From Saccharothrix sp. NRRL B-16314 (GTDB lineage Bacteria; Actinomycetota; Actinomycetes; Mycobacteriales; Pseudonocardiaceae), in assembly GCF_000716595.1 (NCBI RefSeq), contig NZ_JNXC01000003.1:434001-498000 (forward strand): a stretch of DNA of 64,000 nucleotides, given 5' to 3'. This document shows, one piece after another, positions 17,444-28,791 of this stretch. Both the position numbers and the translations under genes were made by a program. A model generated the notes under the pieces. That model was not told the origin of the DNA and searched no databases. It saw only the letters and a program-made list of their open reading frames with translations. The first letter of the stretch is position 1, and each line of letters starts with the position of its first letter.

Positions 17444-18799
17444 GTGCTGCGCCGCTTGCTCGTCCTCATCGTGCCGCTGCTCATCGCCCTCGTAGCGGCC
17501 CTCGGCGTGCCGCTCGCGTTCGCCGTCGTGCAGCGCGAGAGCCAGGAGACCTACCTCGACCGGCTGGGTGACGCGGGCCGGTTCGCGTCGCTGGCGGAGA
17601 ACGCCCTGGCGTCGGGCCGGCTGACCGCGCTGCGCGAGGAATTGATCCGGTACGACCAGCTCTACGGCATCTCCACGGGTCTGGTCCGCACGGACGGGAC
17701 GGTCGTGGAGGCCTCCCGCCAACCGTTCCCGCTGACCGACCCGCACGTGGAGGTCGGTCTCAAGGCGGCGTTCGGCGGGTACCGGGGTGAGACGGACCAG
17801 TCGGTGTGGCCGTGGGAGCGGGTGAACCTCGTCGTGGTCGAGCCGGTCGGACGGGACAGCGAGGTGGTGGCGGCGGTGGTGACCATCTCCCCGACCGACG
17901 GCCTGAGATCGGCGATCCTGCGCCAGTGGGGTCTGCTGGCGCTCATCGGCCTGGTGCCCATGCTGGGCGTGGTCGCGGTCGCGTGGCCGATGTCCCGCTG
18001 GGTCCTCCGGCCGGTCCGCAGGCTGGACGAGGCCACGGCGGCCGTGGCGGGCGGCCAGCTGGACGCCCGCGCGGACGAGCTGGGCGGCCCGCCCGAACTG
18101 CGCCGACTGGCCGCCAGCTTCAACGCGATGGTCGACGTGGTGGGCAGGGCGCTGCGCCGGCAACGCGCGTTCGTCTCGGACGCCTCCCACCAGCTCCGCA
18201 ACCCCCTGGCCAGCCTCCGCCTGGCGGTGGACAACCTCGCCCCGCACGTCACCGACGACGCCGGTCGCGAGGCGCAGCGCATCGCGGTGGACGAGGCCGA
18301 GGAGATGGGCCGCGTCCTGGACACCCTCCTGGCCGCCACCCGCCTGGACAGCGCCTCCGCCGCCGAGCCGGTCGACGTGGACAGCCTCCTCGCCACCCAC
18401 GTCCCGGGCTGGCGGGCGCTGGCGGGCGACATGAGCCTGGAGCTCGCCGTCCCACCCGGCCTGCGGGCACTGGAACCGCCCGGCGGCCTGGGCAGCGTGC
18501 TGGACGAACTGGTCGGCAACGCGATCCGCCTGTCCGGCGGCACCCGCGTCCGGGTGTGGGGGAGGGCCGCCGACGGGCGGGTCGAGCTGCACGTGACCGA
18601 CGACGGGGCGGGGTTGACGGACCAGGAGCGCGTCGACGCCGTGCGGCGGTTCTGGCGTGCGCCGCGCCATCAGAACGTCGCCGGCACGGGTCTGGGGTTG
18701 GCGATCTGCGCCGAGCTGATCGGGTCGGCCGGGGGCGAGCTGGAACTGCTACCCGCCGAGCCGCACGGGCTGGACGCGGTGGTTCGCCTCAGCGCGTGA
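17444..18799 (+). CDS. Sensor histidine kinase
   Basis: 451 residues. TM1 at 4-28, an extracytoplasmic loop of about 130 residues, TM2 at about 160-182, HAMP at 184-238, HisKA with phospho-acceptor His249 in SDASHQLRNPL, and an HATPase domain with LDELVGNAIRLSGG and TDDGAGL plus GTGLGLAICAEL. The GTG is preceded by GGGGAGG at 10-11 bases. It probably phosphorylates the regulator at 16131. Convergent with it lies a TAXI binding protein, a combination common in actinobacteria that suggests ligand sensing through that protein. Confidence 0.93.
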   Translation: MLRRLLVLIVPLLIALVAALGVPLAFAVVQRESQETYLDRLGDAGRFASLAENALASGRLTALREELIRYDQLYGISTGLVRTDGTVVEASRQPFPLTDPHVEVGLKAAFGGYRGETDQSVWPWERVNLVVVEPVGRDSEVVAAVVTISPTDGLRSAILRQWGLLALIGLVPMLGVVAVAWPMSRWVLRPVRRLDEATAAVAGGQLDARADELGGPPELRRLAASFNAMVDVVGRALRRQRAFVSDASHQLRNPLASLRLAVDNLAPHVTDDAGREAQRIAVDEAEEMGRVLDTLLAATRLDSASAAEPVDVDSLLATHVPGWRALAGDMSLELAVPPGLRALEPPGGLGSVLDELVGNAIRLSGGTRVRVWGRAADGRVELHVTDDGAGLTDQERVDAVRRFWRAPRHQNVAGTGLGLAICAELIGSAGGELELLPAEPHGLDAVVRLSA

Positions 18800-18844
18800 G
18801 CGCGGGTGACCGCTCCCGTGCGCTGGAACCCGCCGCATCGGTGG

Positions 18845-19786
18845 TCAGCGCTTGGTGGCTCGGAACCAGCGCTCGGCGCCCTTGTGCAGCGGCACGCGGC
18901 CGGTGGCGATGCCGGTTCGGACGTTGATCCGGCTCGCCTCCGGGTGCCCGGCCGCGATGCGCTCCGACTGGGTGAACACCGTCCGCGTCACCACCTCCAC
19001 CACGTCCTCGGCCAGCGCCGTGCGCGCGAGCAGCAAGTTCGGCACGGCGAACGTGCGGCACGGGCCGAGGGTCCCGTACGTCGTGGCGGGGATGGTCGCG
19101 GGCACGTAGGGGCCGGAGTAGACGGCGGCCAGGCGGACCGCCTCGTCGGGCAGGTCCAGCAGCCGCAGCGGGAACTCGTCGAGGATGTCCGTGACCGCGG
19201 GTGTCGGGATGCCGGTGAGCGCGAGGATCGCGTCCAGCGAACCGGCCACCAGCTGCCGTGACGCCTCGGCGTGCGCCATCCGCCGGGCATCGACCTCGAT
19301 ACCCAGCAGCGACAGCAGGCGGGTGGCGGTGAACTCCGTCCCCGACTCGGTCGGTCCGAACGACACCGGCCGGCCCGCCAGGTCGGACAGCCGGCGCACC
19401 GGCGAGTCCGCGGGCACGACCACCTGCATGAAGCTGTCGTACAGCCGCCCCACCGCGCTGATGCCGGCCGGATCGTCCGCGCTCAGGAGCGCGTCACCCA
19501 CCAGGGGGTCCAAAGAGGACAACCCGAGGTGGACTTCACCTGCCCGCAACAGCCGCACGTTCTCCACGGACGCCCCGGTCGAGCGGGACACCACCCGGGT
19601 CTCCGGCAGCTCGTCCGCCAGCGCCGACGCCAGCGCGCCACCGATCTCGCGGAACACGGCACCGTCCGGACCGGTCGCCAGGACCAGTTCCTCCAGGACC
19701 GGACCACCGCCCGACGTGCAACCGGCCGCGGCGCACGGCACGCCCGCCGCGAGGGCGGCCAGCAGCACGGAACGCCGGGAGGGCAC
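18845..19786 (-). CDS. TAXI family solute-binding lipoprotein
   Basis: 313 residues. The N-terminus has RR-S-V-L-L (possible Tat signal) and a lipobox-like AAAGC near residue 22. The TAXI fold is readable: VLATGPDGAVFREIGGALA, VRLLRAGEVHLGLSS, RLYDSFMQVVVPADSPVRRLSDLAGRPVSFG-type blocks and a C-terminal helical region. TAXI proteins serve TRAP transporters and bind glutamate or dicarboxylates, but no TRAP membrane subunit is present here. Convergent with the kinase and divergent from a DctA-like carrier, it may act as the sensing component rather than a transporter part (inference). Confidence 0.9.
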   Translation of the reverse strand: MPSRRSVLLAALAAGVPCAAAGCTSGGGPVLEELVLATGPDGAVFREIGGALASALADELPETRVVSRSTGASVENVRLLRAGEVHLGLSSLDPLVGDALLSADDPAGISAVGRLYDSFMQVVVPADSPVRRLSDLAGRPVSFGPTESGTEFTATRLLSLLGIEVDARRMAHAEASRQLVAGSLDAILALTGIPTPAVTDILDEFPLRLLDLPDEAVRLAAVYSGPYVPATIPATTYGTLGPCRTFAVPNLLLARTALAEDVVEVVTRTVFTQSERIAAGHPEASRINVRTGIATGRVPLHKGAERWFRATKR

Positions 19787-19960
19787 GACGGCAGACTAAC
19801 CCCGCCGGCCGCTGGGCAGAGCCCTGCCGGCCGCGTGAACGGAGCGTTACGTCAGAGGGACCTGAAGTTTCCGGCGAGCTCCTTGTCGCCATCCCGCCCT
19901 GTGCCCAGGATCACCAACCAACCCCCGATCCGGCAGGCATTGGTCCCCTTGGAGGACGAC

Positions 19961-21337
19961 GTGGTCAGCGCGCCGACACGTGAGCGCAAACCGATCTACA
20001 AGCACCTCTACTTCTGGGTCCTGGTCTCGATCGTACTCGGCGTGATCGTCGGCTACGCGTTCCCGGCGCAGGCCTCCGGCATGAAGTGGTTGGCGGACTT
20101 CTTCATCGCGCTCGTCAAGGTCGTCATCGCACCGACCATCTTCTGCACGATCGTGGTCGGCATCGCCGGCCTGGGGAACCTCGCCAAGGCGGGCGGCCTG
20201 GCGCTGCGGACGATCCTCTACTTCACCGCGATGACGACGGCGGCCCTGGCCATCGGGCTCATCGTGGTCAACCTGGTCGCTCCCGGTCACCACGGCGCGT
20301 CGGTGCCGCTGAACGACGCCGCGGCGGAGAAGACGCTCGCCGACGCCGCGACCGCCGAGACGGGCGTGACCGGCTTCATCCTCAGCCTGGTGCCCAAGTC
20401 GTTCATCGGCGCGTTCACCGACGGCCAGCTCATCCAGGTCCTGGTGGTCGCGGTCCTGGTGGCGGTCGCCGTCGCGGGCATGGGCAAGCGCGGCGAGAAG
20501 GTGGTGGCGGCGCTCGACACCGTCGCCAAGGTCATGTTCGGCGTCATCAAGATCGTCATGTACGCGGCGCCGATCGGGGCGTTCGGCGGCATCGCCTACA
20601 CGATCGGCAAGTTCGGCGGCTCGATCCTGGGCAAGCTGGCCTGGCTGATGGGCTCGTTCTACGCGACGTGCCTGCTGTTCATCCTGGTGGTGCTGGGCGG
20701 GGTGTCCCTGTACGCCGGGTTCTCGATCTTCAAGTTCCTCCGGTACATCAAGGACGAACTGCTGATCGTGCTCGGCACGTCGTCGTCCGAGACGGTGCTG
20801 CCGCGGATGCTGGTGAAGCTGGAGGCGGCGGGCGCGGACAAGTCGGTGGTCGGCCTCACCATCCCGACCGGCTACTCGTTCAACCTGGACGGCACCTGCA
20901 TCTACCTGACCATGGGCGCGATCTTCATCGCCCAGGCGACGGGCACCGAGGTCGGCCTCGGCACCCAGATCGGCCTGCTGCTGTTCATGCTGCTGGCCAG
21001 CAAGGGCGCGGCGGGCGTGACGGGCGCGGGCCTGGTCACGCTGGCGGCCTCGCTGAGCGCGTTCGAGGCGAACAGCGCCATCCCGGCGGTCGGCATCGCG
21101 CTGATCGTGGGCATCGACCGGTTCATGTCCGAGGCGCGGGCGATCACGAACGTCATCGGCAACGGCGTGGGCACGCTCGTGGTGGCCCGCTGGCAGGGCC
21201 AGTTGGACCGCGACCGGCTGCGCGAGGTGATGGACAACCCGTCGCAGGTCGACGTGGACGCCCTGATGGAGCGTCAGCACAGCGACGACGAGGAGGCCGG
21301 CGACCGCGAAGCGGTGGGCGCCGGCGCGACCCGATAA
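19961..21337 (+). CDS. DctA-type dicarboxylate/amino acid:cation symporter
   Basis: A 458-residue DAACS-family carrier. Signatures are APTIFCTIVVGIAGLGN near the N-terminus, GTSSSETVLPRML (serine-rich hairpin) and GLTIPTGYSFNLDGTCIYL. It imports C4-dicarboxylates or acidic amino acids with H+ or Na+. GTG 19961 has GGAGG 5 bases upstream; longer frames overlap the TAXI gene. It ends in a polar tail of about 40 residues. Its position between the TAXI/kinase group and glutamate synthase suggests a role in dicarboxylate or glutamate supply. Confidence 0.92.
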   Translation: MVSAPTRERKPIYKHLYFWVLVSIVLGVIVGYAFPAQASGMKWLADFFIALVKVVIAPTIFCTIVVGIAGLGNLAKAGGLALRTILYFTAMTTAALAIGLIVVNLVAPGHHGASVPLNDAAAEKTLADAATAETGVTGFILSLVPKSFIGAFTDGQLIQVLVVAVLVAVAVAGMGKRGEKVVAALDTVAKVMFGVIKIVMYAAPIGAFGGIAYTIGKFGGSILGKLAWLMGSFYATCLLFILVVLGGVSLYAGFSIFKFLRYIKDELLIVLGTSSSETVLPRMLVKLEAAGADKSVVGLTIPTGYSFNLDGTCIYLTMGAIFIAQATGTEVGLGTQIGLLLFMLLASKGAAGVTGAGLVTLAASLSAFEANSAIPAVGIALIVGIDRFMSEARAITNVIGNGVGTLVVARWQGQLDRDRLREVMDNPSQVDVDALMERQHSDDEEAGDREAVGAGATR

Positions 21338-21350
21338 GAGCCACCCGGCC

Positions 21351-21410
21351 GTGAGCCCCCGGACCCCGCCGCCCTCTCCCACAGGCAGGCGGCGGCGTCC
21401 GGGGGCTCAC
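21351..21410. terminator. Terminator after the symporter gene
   Basis: GTGAGCCCCCGGAC (21351-21364) pairs perfectly with GTCCGGGGGCTCAC (21397-21410), extended inward by CCGCC/GGCGG pairing. It is bidirectional in form and has no T-run. The remaining 21411-21703 holds no gene and serves as the gltB promoter and leader, with TTAAAG at 21591-21596 the best -10 candidate. Confidence 0.7.
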
Positions 21411-21703
21411 CTGCGCTTACGTGCCGCCTGGGCGCTGTACGCAAGCTCTCACCGACGCGCGCGGGCGGGGTCGCTCGGTTATGCTTAACAACGCGTAACA
21501 AGTCGGCCCGGTATCGCTCCGGCGGGCTGAATCGTTACGGCGCGGCGACCGAGATCACCCGTTGGATGGTGTGGTCCGGTTTCGCGACTGTTAAAGTCGC
21601 GTCAACACGCGGGCCATCGTCGTCCCGTGCCCAGCACCCGGATTCCAGGACCTGGACACGAGGACTCGTTCTTTCACCAAGGACGACGAAGGAGGTCTGC
21701 GCA

Positions 21704-24700
21704 GTGATCTTCTCCGCCATCCCGTCCCCGCAGGGGCTCTACGACCCCACCGCGGAACGTGACGCTTGCGGTGTGGCGATGGTCGCCGACATCAAGGGCC
21801 GGCGCTCGCACGACATCGTCGTCGACGCGCTCACCGCGCTGGCCAACCTCGAACACCGAGGCGCCGCGGGCGCCGAGCCGACCAGCGGTGACGGCGCCGG
21901 CATCCTGCTCCAGCTGCCGGACGCGTTCCTGCGGGACGTGCTGGACTTCGACCTGCCCGAGCCGGGCGCGTACGCGGCGGGCATCGCGTTCCTGCCCGCC
22001 GACGAGGGCGACCGCGCGAAGGCGGTCGAGCTGACCGAGCGGATCGCCGCCGAAGAGGGCCTGGCCGTCCTCGGCTGGCGCGACGTGCCGACCGACCCGG
22101 ACCACGCGGGTGTCGGGCCGACCGCCCGCTCGGTGATGCCGCACTTCGCGATGCTGCTGCTCACCGGTGAGGCCGGCCGCCACGGCGTCGACCTGGACCG
22201 CCTCACGTTCGCCCTGCGCAAGCGGGTGGAGCACGAGACCGCGGCGGCGGACGTCGGCACGTACTTCCCGTCGCTGTCGGCCCGGACGATCGTCTACAAG
22301 GGCATGCTGACCACGGGCCAGCTGCCCGCGTTCTTCCCCGACCTGCGCGACGAGCGGCTGGCCAGCGCCATCGCCCTGGTCCACTCCCGGTTCTCCACGA
22401 ACACGTTCCCGTCGTGGCCGCTGGCGCACCCGTTCCGGTACGTCGCCCACAACGGCGAGATCAACACCGTGCGCGGCAACCGGAACCGGATGCGGGCACG
22501 GGAGGCGCTGCTCGCGTCCGACCTCATCCCCGGCGACCTGGCCCGGCTGTTCCCGATCTGCCACCCGGAGGGCTCCGACTCGGCGAGCTTCGACGAGGTG
22601 CTGGAGCTGCTGCACCTGGGCGGCCGGAGCCTGCCGCACGCCGTGCTGATGATGATCCCGGAGGCGTGGGAGAACCACACCTCGATGGACCCGAAGCGCC
22701 GCGCGTTCTACGAGTTCCACGCCAGCCTGATGGAGCCGTGGGACGGTCCGGCCTGCGTCACGTTCACCGACGGCTCGCTGGTCGGCGCGGTGCTCGACCG
22801 CAACGGCCTGCGCCCGGCCCGCTGGTGGCAGACCGCCGACGGCCGCGTCGTGCTGGCGTCCGAGACCGGTGTGCTGGACGTCCCGCCGGAGCAGGTCGTG
22901 GCCAAGGGCCGCCTCCAGCCGGGGAAGATGTTCCTGGTCGACACGGTCGCGGGCCGCCTGGTCGACGACGACGAGGTCAAGGCCGCGCTGGCCGAGGAGA
23001 AGCCGTACGACGAGTGGCTGCACGCGGGCCTGTTGGACCTGGCCGACCTGGCCGACCGCGAGCACGTGGTGCAGACCCACGAGTCCGTGGTGCGGCGTCA
23101 GCTGACGTTCGGCTACACCGAGGAAGAGCTGCGGGTCCTGCTCGGCCCGATGTCCACGGCGGGCGCGGAGCCACTGGGCTCGATGGGCACGGACACGCCG
23201 GTGGCGGCGCTGTCGCAGCGCTCCCGCCTGCTCTACGACTACTTCGTGCAGAACTTCGCCCAGGTCACGAACCCGCCGCTGGACGCGATCCGCGAGGAGA
23301 TCGTCACCAGCGTGTCCCGGGTGATGGGCCCGGAGCAGAACCTGCTGGAGCCCGGCCCGGTCAGCTGCCGGCACGTCAAGCTGACCTACCCGGTGATCGA
23401 CAACGACGAGCTGGCCAAGCTCATCCACATCAACGACGACGGCGACCTGCCCGGCTTCGCCTGCACGGTCCTCAGTGGACTGTACGAAGTGGACGGCGGG
23501 GGCGAGGCGCTGGCGGCGGCGGTCGAACGGGTGCGCCGCGAGGCGTCCGAGGCGATCGCGAACGGCGCGCGCACGCTGGTGCTGTCGGACCGCGACTCGG
23601 ACCACCGGATGGCGCCGATCCCGTCGCTGCTGCTCGTCTCCGCGGTGCACCACCACCTGGTGCGCACCAAGGAGCGGCTGCGCGTGGCGCTGGTCGTGGA
23701 GACCGGTGACGCCCGCGAGGTGCACCACATCGCCGCGCTGCTGAGCTACGGCGCCGCCGCGGTGAACCCGTACCTGGCGTTCGAGACGATCGAAGACATG
23801 ATCAGCACCGGCGCGGTCACCGGCATCGAGGCGCGCAAGGCCGTCCGGAACTACGTGACGGCGCTGGTCAAGGGCACGTTGAAGATCATGTCCAAGATGG
23901 GCATCTCGACCGTCGGCGCGTACACGGCGGCGCAGGTGTTCGAGGCCGTCGGCCTGTCCTCGGACCTGCTGGACGAGTACTTCACCGGCACGGTGTCGAA
24001 GCTCGGCGGCGCGGGCCTGGACGTGCTGGCGGAGGAGGTGGCGCTGCGCCACCGCCGCGCCCACCCGGACAACCCGACCGACCGCGCGCACCGCCGGCTC
24101 GAGGTGGGCGGCGAGTACGCCTACCGCCGCGAGGGCGAGCTGCACCTGTTCACGCCCGAGACGGTGTTCCTGCTCCAGCACGCCACCAAGACCGGCAAGC
24201 AGGACGTGTACCGCCGCTACACCGACGAAGTCGAGCGGCTGTCCCGGACGGGCGGCACGCTGCGCGGGCTGTTCGCGTTCCAGACCGAGGGCCGCACGCC
24301 CATCCCGATCGACGAGGTCGAGCCGGTCTCCTCGATCGTCAAGCGGTTCAACACCGGCGCCATGTCGTACGGGTCGATCTCGGCGGAGGCGCACGAGACG
24401 CTGGCCATCGCGATGAACCGGCTGGGCGGCCGGTCCAACAGCGGTGAGGGCGGCGAGGACCGGGAGCGCCTGTACGACCCGGAGCGGCGCAGCGCGGTCA
24501 AGCAGGTCGCGTCCGGCCGGTTCGGCGTCACCAGCGAGTACCTGGTCAACGCCAGCGACATCCAGATCAAGATGGCGCAGGGCGCGAAGCCCGGCGAGGG
24601 CGGCCAGCTGCCCGGCTACAAGGTGTACCCGTGGATCGCGCGGACGCGGCACTCCACGCCCGGGGTCGGCCTCATCTCCCCGCCGCCGCACCACGACATC

Positions 24701-26242
24701 TACTCGATCGAAGACCTGGCGCAGCTGATCCACGACCTGAAGAACGCCAACGAGCAGGCCCGCGTGCACGTGAAGCTGGTCAGCGAGGTCGGCGTCGGCA
24801 CGGTCGCGGCGGGCGTGGCGAAGGCGCACGCGGACGTGGTGCTGATCTCCGGCCACGACGGCGGCACCGGCGCGTCACCGCTGAACTCGCTCAAGCACGC
24901 GGGCACGCCGTGGGAGATCGGCCTCGCCGAGACCCAGCAGACGTTGCTGCTCAACGGTTTGCGCGACCGGATCACGGTGCAGGTGGACGGCGCGCTGCGC
25001 ACCGGCCGCGACGTGGTGGTGGCCGCGCTGCTCGGCGCGGAGGAGTTCGGTTTCGCCACCGCGCCGCTGATCGTCGCGGGCTGCATCATGATGCGCGTCT
25101 GCCACCTGGACACCTGCCCGGTGGGCGTGGCGACGCAGAACCCGGAGCTGCGCAAGCGGTACACCGGGCAGGCGGACCACGTGGTGGCGTTCTTCGAGTT
25201 CGTCGCCCAGGAGGTCCGGGAACTGCTGGCGTCCCTGGGTTTCCGCACCATCGACGAGGCCGTCGGCCACGCCGAGCTGCTGAAGACCGACGAGGCCGTC
25301 GAGCACTGGAAGGCGGCCGGGCTCGACCTGTCGCCGGTGTTCGAGGTGCCCGAGACCCCGTACCGCACGGCCAAGCGCAAGGTCCGCGACCAGGACCACG
25401 GGTTGGCGCAGGCGTTGGACCGCACGCTGATCCAGCTCGCCGACGCCGCGCTGGAGGACGCCCGCCCGGTGCGGCTGGAACTGCCGCTGCGCAACGTCAA
25501 CCGCACCGTCGGCACGCTCCTCGGCGCCGAGGTGACGCGCCGGTTCGGCGGTGACGGCCTGCCCGACGACACGATCCACGTGACGTTCACCGGGTCGGCC
25601 GGCCAGTCGCTCGGCGCGTTCGTGCCGCGCGGCGTCACGCTGGAGATGATCGGCGACGCCAACGACTACGTCGGCAAGGGCCTGTCCGGTGGTCGGATCG
25701 TGGTCCGACCGCACCCGGACGCGCCGTTCGCGGCCGAGCAGCAGGTCATCGCGGGCAACGTGATCGGCTACGGCGCCACGTCCGGCGAGATCTTCCTGCG
25801 CGGCCGGGTGGGCGAGCGGTTCTGCGTGCGGAACTCGGGTGCGCTGGCCGTCGCCGAGGGCGTCGGCGACCACGCGTTCGAGTACATGACCGGTGGCCGG
25901 GCAGTGGTGCTCGGACCGACCGGCCGCAACCTCGCCGCGGGCATGTCCGGCGGCGTGGCGTACGTGCTCGACCTCGACCCGGCGGCCGTCAACGCCGCCA
26001 TGGTCGAGTTGCAGCGGCCCGGCGCGGAAGACCTGCGCTGGCTGCGCGAAGTGGTGGAGCGCCACCACCAGCTCACCGGTTCGGCGGTGGCCGCCTCGCT
26101 GCTCGGCGACTGGCCCCGGCGTTCCGCGTCGTTCACCAAGGTCATGCCCGGTGACTACCAGCGCGTGCTCGAAGCGATGAGGCTCGCCCGCGCGGAAGGC
26201 AGGGACGTCGACCAGGCGATCATGGAGGCCTCCCGTGGCTGA
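21704..26242 (+). CDS. gltB: Glutamate synthase (NADPH), large subunit
   Basis: 1512 residues, full length. With GltD it converts glutamine and 2-oxoglutarate to two glutamates. The N-terminal glutaminase begins after a short propeptide at Cys22 (ERDACGVAM), the class II amidotransferase nucleophile. The central and FMN domains follow ([37 protein letters not shown]), then the [3Fe-4S] cysteines in [19 protein letters not shown], then the C-terminal beta-helix. GTG 21704 has GGAGG 8 bases upstream. Its end overlaps gltD by 8 bp. Confidence 0.97.
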   Translation: MIFSAIPSPQGLYDPTAERDACGVAMVADIKGRRSHDIVVDALTALANLEHRGAAGAEPTSGDGAGILLQLPDAFLRDVLDFDLPEPGAYAAGIAFLPADEGDRAKAVELTERIAAEEGLAVLGWRDVPTDPDHAGVGPTARSVMPHFAMLLLTGEAGRHGVDLDRLTFALRKRVEHETAAADVGTYFPSLSARTIVYKGMLTTGQLPAFFPDLRDERLASAIALVHSRFSTNTFPSWPLAHPFRYVAHNGEINTVRGNRNRMRAREALLASDLIPGDLARLFPICHPEGSDSASFDEVLELLHLGGRSLPHAVLMMIPEAWENHTSMDPKRRAFYEFHASLMEPWDGPACVTFTDGSLVGAVLDRNGLRPARWWQTADGRVVLASETGVLDVPPEQVVAKGRLQPGKMFLVDTVAGRLVDDDEVKAALAEEKPYDEWLHAGLLDLADLADREHVVQTHESVVRRQLTFGYTEEELRVLLGPMSTAGAEPLGSMGTDTPVAALSQRSRLLYDYFVQNFAQVTNPPLDAIREEIVTSVSRVMGPEQNLLEPGPVSCRHVKLTYPVIDNDELAKLIHINDDGDLPGFACTVLSGLYEVDGGGEALAAAVERVRREASEAIANGARTLVLSDRDSDHRMAPIPSLLLVSAVHHHLVRTKERLRVALVVETGDAREVHHIAALLSYGAAAVNPYLAFETIEDMISTGAVTGIEARKAVRNYVTALVKGTLKIMSKMGISTVGAYTAAQVFEAVGLSSDLLDEYFTGTVSKLGGAGLDVLAEEVALRHRRAHPDNPTDRAHRRLEVGGEYAYRREGELHLFTPETVFLLQHATKTGKQDVYRRYTDEVERLSRTGGTLRGLFAFQTEGRTPIPIDEVEPVSSIVKRFNTGAMSYGSISAEAHETLAIAMNRLGGRSNSGEGGEDRERLYDPERRSAVKQVASGRFGVTSEYLVNASDIQIKMAQGAKPGEGGQLPGYKVYPWIARTRHSTPGVGLISPPPHHDIYSIEDLAQLIHDLKNANEQARVHVKLVSEVGVGTVAAGVAKAHADVVLISGHDGGTGASPLNSLKHAGTPWEIGLAETQQTLLLNGLRDRITVQVDGALRTGRDVVVAALLGAEEFGFATAPLIVAGCIMMRVCHLDTCPVGVATQNPELRKRYTGQADHVVAFFEFVAQEVRELLASLGFRTIDEAVGHAELLKTDEAVEHWKAAGLDLSPVFEVPETPYRTAKRKVRDQDHGLAQALDRTLIQLADAALEDARPVRLELPLRNVNRTVGTLLGAEVTRRFGGDGLPDDTIHVTFTGSAGQSLGAFVPRGVTLEMIGDANDYVGKGLSGGRIVVRPHPDAPFAAEQQVIAGNVIGYGATSGEIFLRGRVGERFCVRNSGALAVAEGVGDHAFEYMTGGRAVVLGPTGRNLAAGMSGGVAYVLDLDPAAVNAAMVELQRPGAEDLRWLREVVERHHQLTGSAVAASLLGDWPRRSASFTKVMPGDYQRVLEAMRLARAEGRDVDQAIMEASRG

Positions 26243-27740
26243 CCCGTACGGTTTCCTCAAGCACACCCGTGCCGAGCCGAAGAAGCGGCCCGCCGCCGAA
26301 CGGCTGTCCGACTGGAACGAGGTGTACCGCGACGTCCCGGCGGAGCAGCGTGACGCGGAGGTGCGCACGCAGGCCTCGCGGTGCATGGACTGCGGCATCC
26401 CGTTCTGCCACTCGGGGTCGGCCGGCTGCCCGCTGGGCAACCTGATCCCGGAGTGGAACGACCTGGTCCGCACGGGCGACTGGGGCCTGGCGTCGGACCG
26501 GTTGCACGCGACGAACAACTTCCCCGAGTTCACCGGGAAGCTGTGCCCCGCGCCGTGCGAGGCGGCGTGCGTGCTTGCGATCAGCAACGACTCGGGCGGC
26601 GCGGTCGCGATCAAGCGGGTCGAGGAGACCATCGCCGACGTGTCGTGGGAGCAGGGCCACGTGCGGCCCGCGCAGGCGCAGGTGGTGTCGGGCAAGCGGG
26701 TGGCGGTCGTCGGCTCCGGCCCGGCCGGGCTGGCGGCGGCGCAGCAGCTGACGCGGGCCGGGCACGAGGTCACCGTGTTCGAGCGGGACGACCGGCTCGG
26801 CGGGCTGCTCCGGTACGGCATCCCCGAGTTCAAGATGGAGAAGAAGGTCCTCGACCGGCGGCTCGCGCAGCTCCGCAAGGAGGGCACGAAGTTCGTCACC
26901 GGCTGCGAGGTCGGGGTGGACCTGACGGTGGAGGAGCTGCGGGCGCAGTTCGACGCCGTCGTGCTCGCGGTGGGCGCTCTGCGCGGCCGTGACGACACGA
27001 CCACGCCGGGGCGCTCATTGCAGGGCATCCACCTGGCCATGGAGCACCTGGTGCCCGCGAACCGCGCGTGCGAGGGCGACGGCCCGCCCGCGATCGACGC
27101 GGCCGGCAAGCACGTCGTGATCATCGGCGGCGGCGACACCGGCGCCGACTGCTACGGCACGGCGTCCCGCCAGGGCGCGGCCTCGGTGCTGCAGCTCGAC
27201 CAGTACCCGATGCCACCGTCCACTCGGGACGACGCGCGCTCGCCCTGGCCGCTGTGGCCGTGGATCCTCCGCACCTACCCGGCGCACGAGGAGGCAGGGG
27301 AGCGGAAGTTCGCGGTCGCGGTGGAGAAGTTCGTCGGCGACGAGGACGGGCACGTGCGGCAGATCCAGCTGCGCAAGGTGCGGGTGGAGAAGGACGCCAC
27401 CGGCCGGCGCCAGGTGGTGCCGACATCCGAGGAGGTCGAGGTGCTGCCGGCGGACCTGGTGCTGCTGGCCATCGGCTTCGAGGGCGTCGAGCACATGCCG
27501 CTGCTGGACGGGCTGGGGATCCAGCTCACCTCGCGCGGCACGATCTCGTGCGGCTCCGACTGGCAGACGCAGTCGCCCGGCGTGTTCGTCTGCGGTGATG
27601 CCCACCGGGGCGCGTCCCTGGTCGTGTGGGCGATCGCCGAGGGCCGTTCGGTGGCCAACGCGGTGGACCGCTACCTGACCGGCTCGTCCGACCTGCCGTC
27701 CCCGGTGATCCCCAACATGCTCCCGCTCGCCGTGGTGTGA
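26235..27740 (+). CDS. gltD: Glutamate synthase, small subunit
   Basis: 501 residues. It oxidises NADPH and passes electrons through two [4Fe-4S] clusters ([10 protein letters not shown]...[11 protein letters not shown] and [12 protein letters not shown]) to GltB. The FAD site is [17 protein letters not shown]; the NADPH site is [17 protein letters not shown]; the C-terminal [18 protein letters not shown] is the family FAD motif. The GTG start lies inside the end of gltB. A strong hairpin follows the stop. Confidence 0.97.
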   Translation: MADPYGFLKHTRAEPKKRPAAERLSDWNEVYRDVPAEQRDAEVRTQASRCMDCGIPFCHSGSAGCPLGNLIPEWNDLVRTGDWGLASDRLHATNNFPEFTGKLCPAPCEAACVLAISNDSGGAVAIKRVEETIADVSWEQGHVRPAQAQVVSGKRVAVVGSGPAGLAAAQQLTRAGHEVTVFERDDRLGGLLRYGIPEFKMEKKVLDRRLAQLRKEGTKFVTGCEVGVDLTVEELRAQFDAVVLAVGALRGRDDTTTPGRSLQGIHLAMEHLVPANRACEGDGPPAIDAAGKHVVIIGGGDTGADCYGTASRQGAASVLQLDQYPMPPSTRDDARSPWPLWPWILRTYPAHEEAGERKFAVAVEKFVGDEDGHVRQIQLRKVRVEKDATGRRQVVPTSEEVEVLPADLVLLAIGFEGVEHMPLLDGLGIQLTSRGTISCGSDWQTQSPGVFVCGDAHRGASLVVWAIAEGRSVANAVDRYLTGSSDLPSPVIPNMLPLAVV

Positions 27741-27756
27741 TCCGCTGGATCGCCCA

Positions 27757-27786
27757 GGCCGCCCCGACAACGACGTCGGGGCGGCC
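27757..27786. terminator. gltBD terminator
   Basis: Stem GGCCGCCCCGAC/GTCGGGGCGGCC, 12 bp, loop AACGAC, 16 bp after the gltD stop, followed by TTC. An almost identical copy lies at 29352-29381. Confidence 0.85.
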
Positions 27787-27803
27787 TTCGCATCGGGCGT
27801 TCG

Positions 27804-28562
27804 CTAGCCGCCTTCCACATCACCCACCCAGGTGGGTTGCAGTGCGGGCATCTTGCCTCCGAGTGCCGCGTCGACCACTGCGGCGCTCGCCGGTTTCAGC
27901 TCGGATGAGCGGCGCACCTCCACCAACCGGTCGCGCAGCAGGGACGTCGACAACGCCGCCGCCGCGTGCTCCACGACCTTCGGCTTGCGGTCCGCGAGGC
28001 AGGTGGCCAGCGCGTCGGCCACCGACTCCACCGCTTCCGGTGCGACGGCACCGTCCCTGACCAGCCGGCGGACCGCTACGGCGGCCTCCGTGCGAACCCG
28101 CCAGTTCCGGTCTCGCAACGCCTCCACGACGAGCGGCACCGCAGCCGGGGCCGCCGTGTCCCCGAGCGCCAGCACCGCGTTGAACCGGCGGGTCGCCGAC
28201 CAGCTCGTGAGGTCGTCGCGGTAGTGCTCGACCGGCGAAGCCCGTCGCAGCCGGGGTATCCCGTACGCCAGGCCCAGCGGGTTGCGGTAGGCCTGGCCGC
28301 GTACCCACTTGTCGACCTTGTCGGGGATCTCGGGCCGGGGCCCCGCGATGGCGTCGAACGCGTACGAGGGATCCCGGTCCGGGTTCCGCTCGGCCAGGAC
28401 GCGACACAGCACGGACGCCACCGCGACCGGGCGGCCCTTGATCAGGGCCAGGACTTTGTCGTCGAGACCTTGCTCCTCACTGTCAATCAAAAATCGGATG
28501 TGGTCACGCCGATTCGGCGAATCCACGTCCACCACCGCCGCGAGAGCTGCATCGCCGGACAT
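27804..28562 (-). CDS. HEAT-repeat protein
   Basis: About 252 residues from the chosen ATG. The C-terminal two-thirds is an alpha-solenoid of HEAT-like repeats: WSATRRFNAVLALGDTAAPA, VPLVVEALRDRNWRVRTEAA and VADALATCLADRKPKVVEHA. Such proteins bind partners and are common as immunity or scaffolding factors beside polymorphic toxins. The start is uncertain: ATG 28562 has GAGG about 12 bases upstream, while ATGs at 28664 and 28679 would add about 35-40 residues. The 5' end and upstream sequence (28480-28740) are AT-richer than the chromosome around them. It lies downstream of, and in the same direction as, a broken toxin-like gene. Confidence 0.65.
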   Translation of the reverse strand: MSGDAALAAVVDVDSPNRRDHIRFLIDSEEQGLDDKVLALIKGRPVAVASVLCRVLAERNPDRDPSYAFDAIAGPRPEIPDKVDKWVRGQAYRNPLGLAYGIPRLRRASPVEHYRDDLTSWSATRRFNAVLALGDTAAPAAVPLVVEALRDRNWRVRTEAAVAVRRLVRDGAVAPEAVESVADALATCLADRKPKVVEHAAAALSTSLLRDRLVEVRRSSELKPASAAVVDAALGGKMPALQPTWVGDVEGG

Positions 28563-28791
28563 CGTCACCGGAGTCCTCACCGTCGGCCCAACAAACCTGT
28601 CAAACACCCGCCTGCCGCGAACACCAGCCTCATCTGCCACGGGGCTCGAGGTCCCGATCGCCATGCTGATGGCGTTCATGTCCTGCTTGCAGCGTATGAC
28701 CCGATTGCTGAGGTAGACCTTCTGATACGTCCTCTGCACGAAGCTCTTGCCGCGACCCAGCCCGGCCTTGGCGCCGTGCCGGTGTCGATCG

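Noticed and set aside
21484..21560. GlnR-type box upstream of gltB
   Set aside because: GTTAC-N6-GCGAC and TTAAC-N5-GTAAC resemble half sites, but no full GTNAC-N6-GAAAC pair is present.
21674..24856. 1060-codon minus-strand frame inside gltB
   Set aside because: Antisense shadow of gltB with low-complexity Arg/Val/His content and no motifs.
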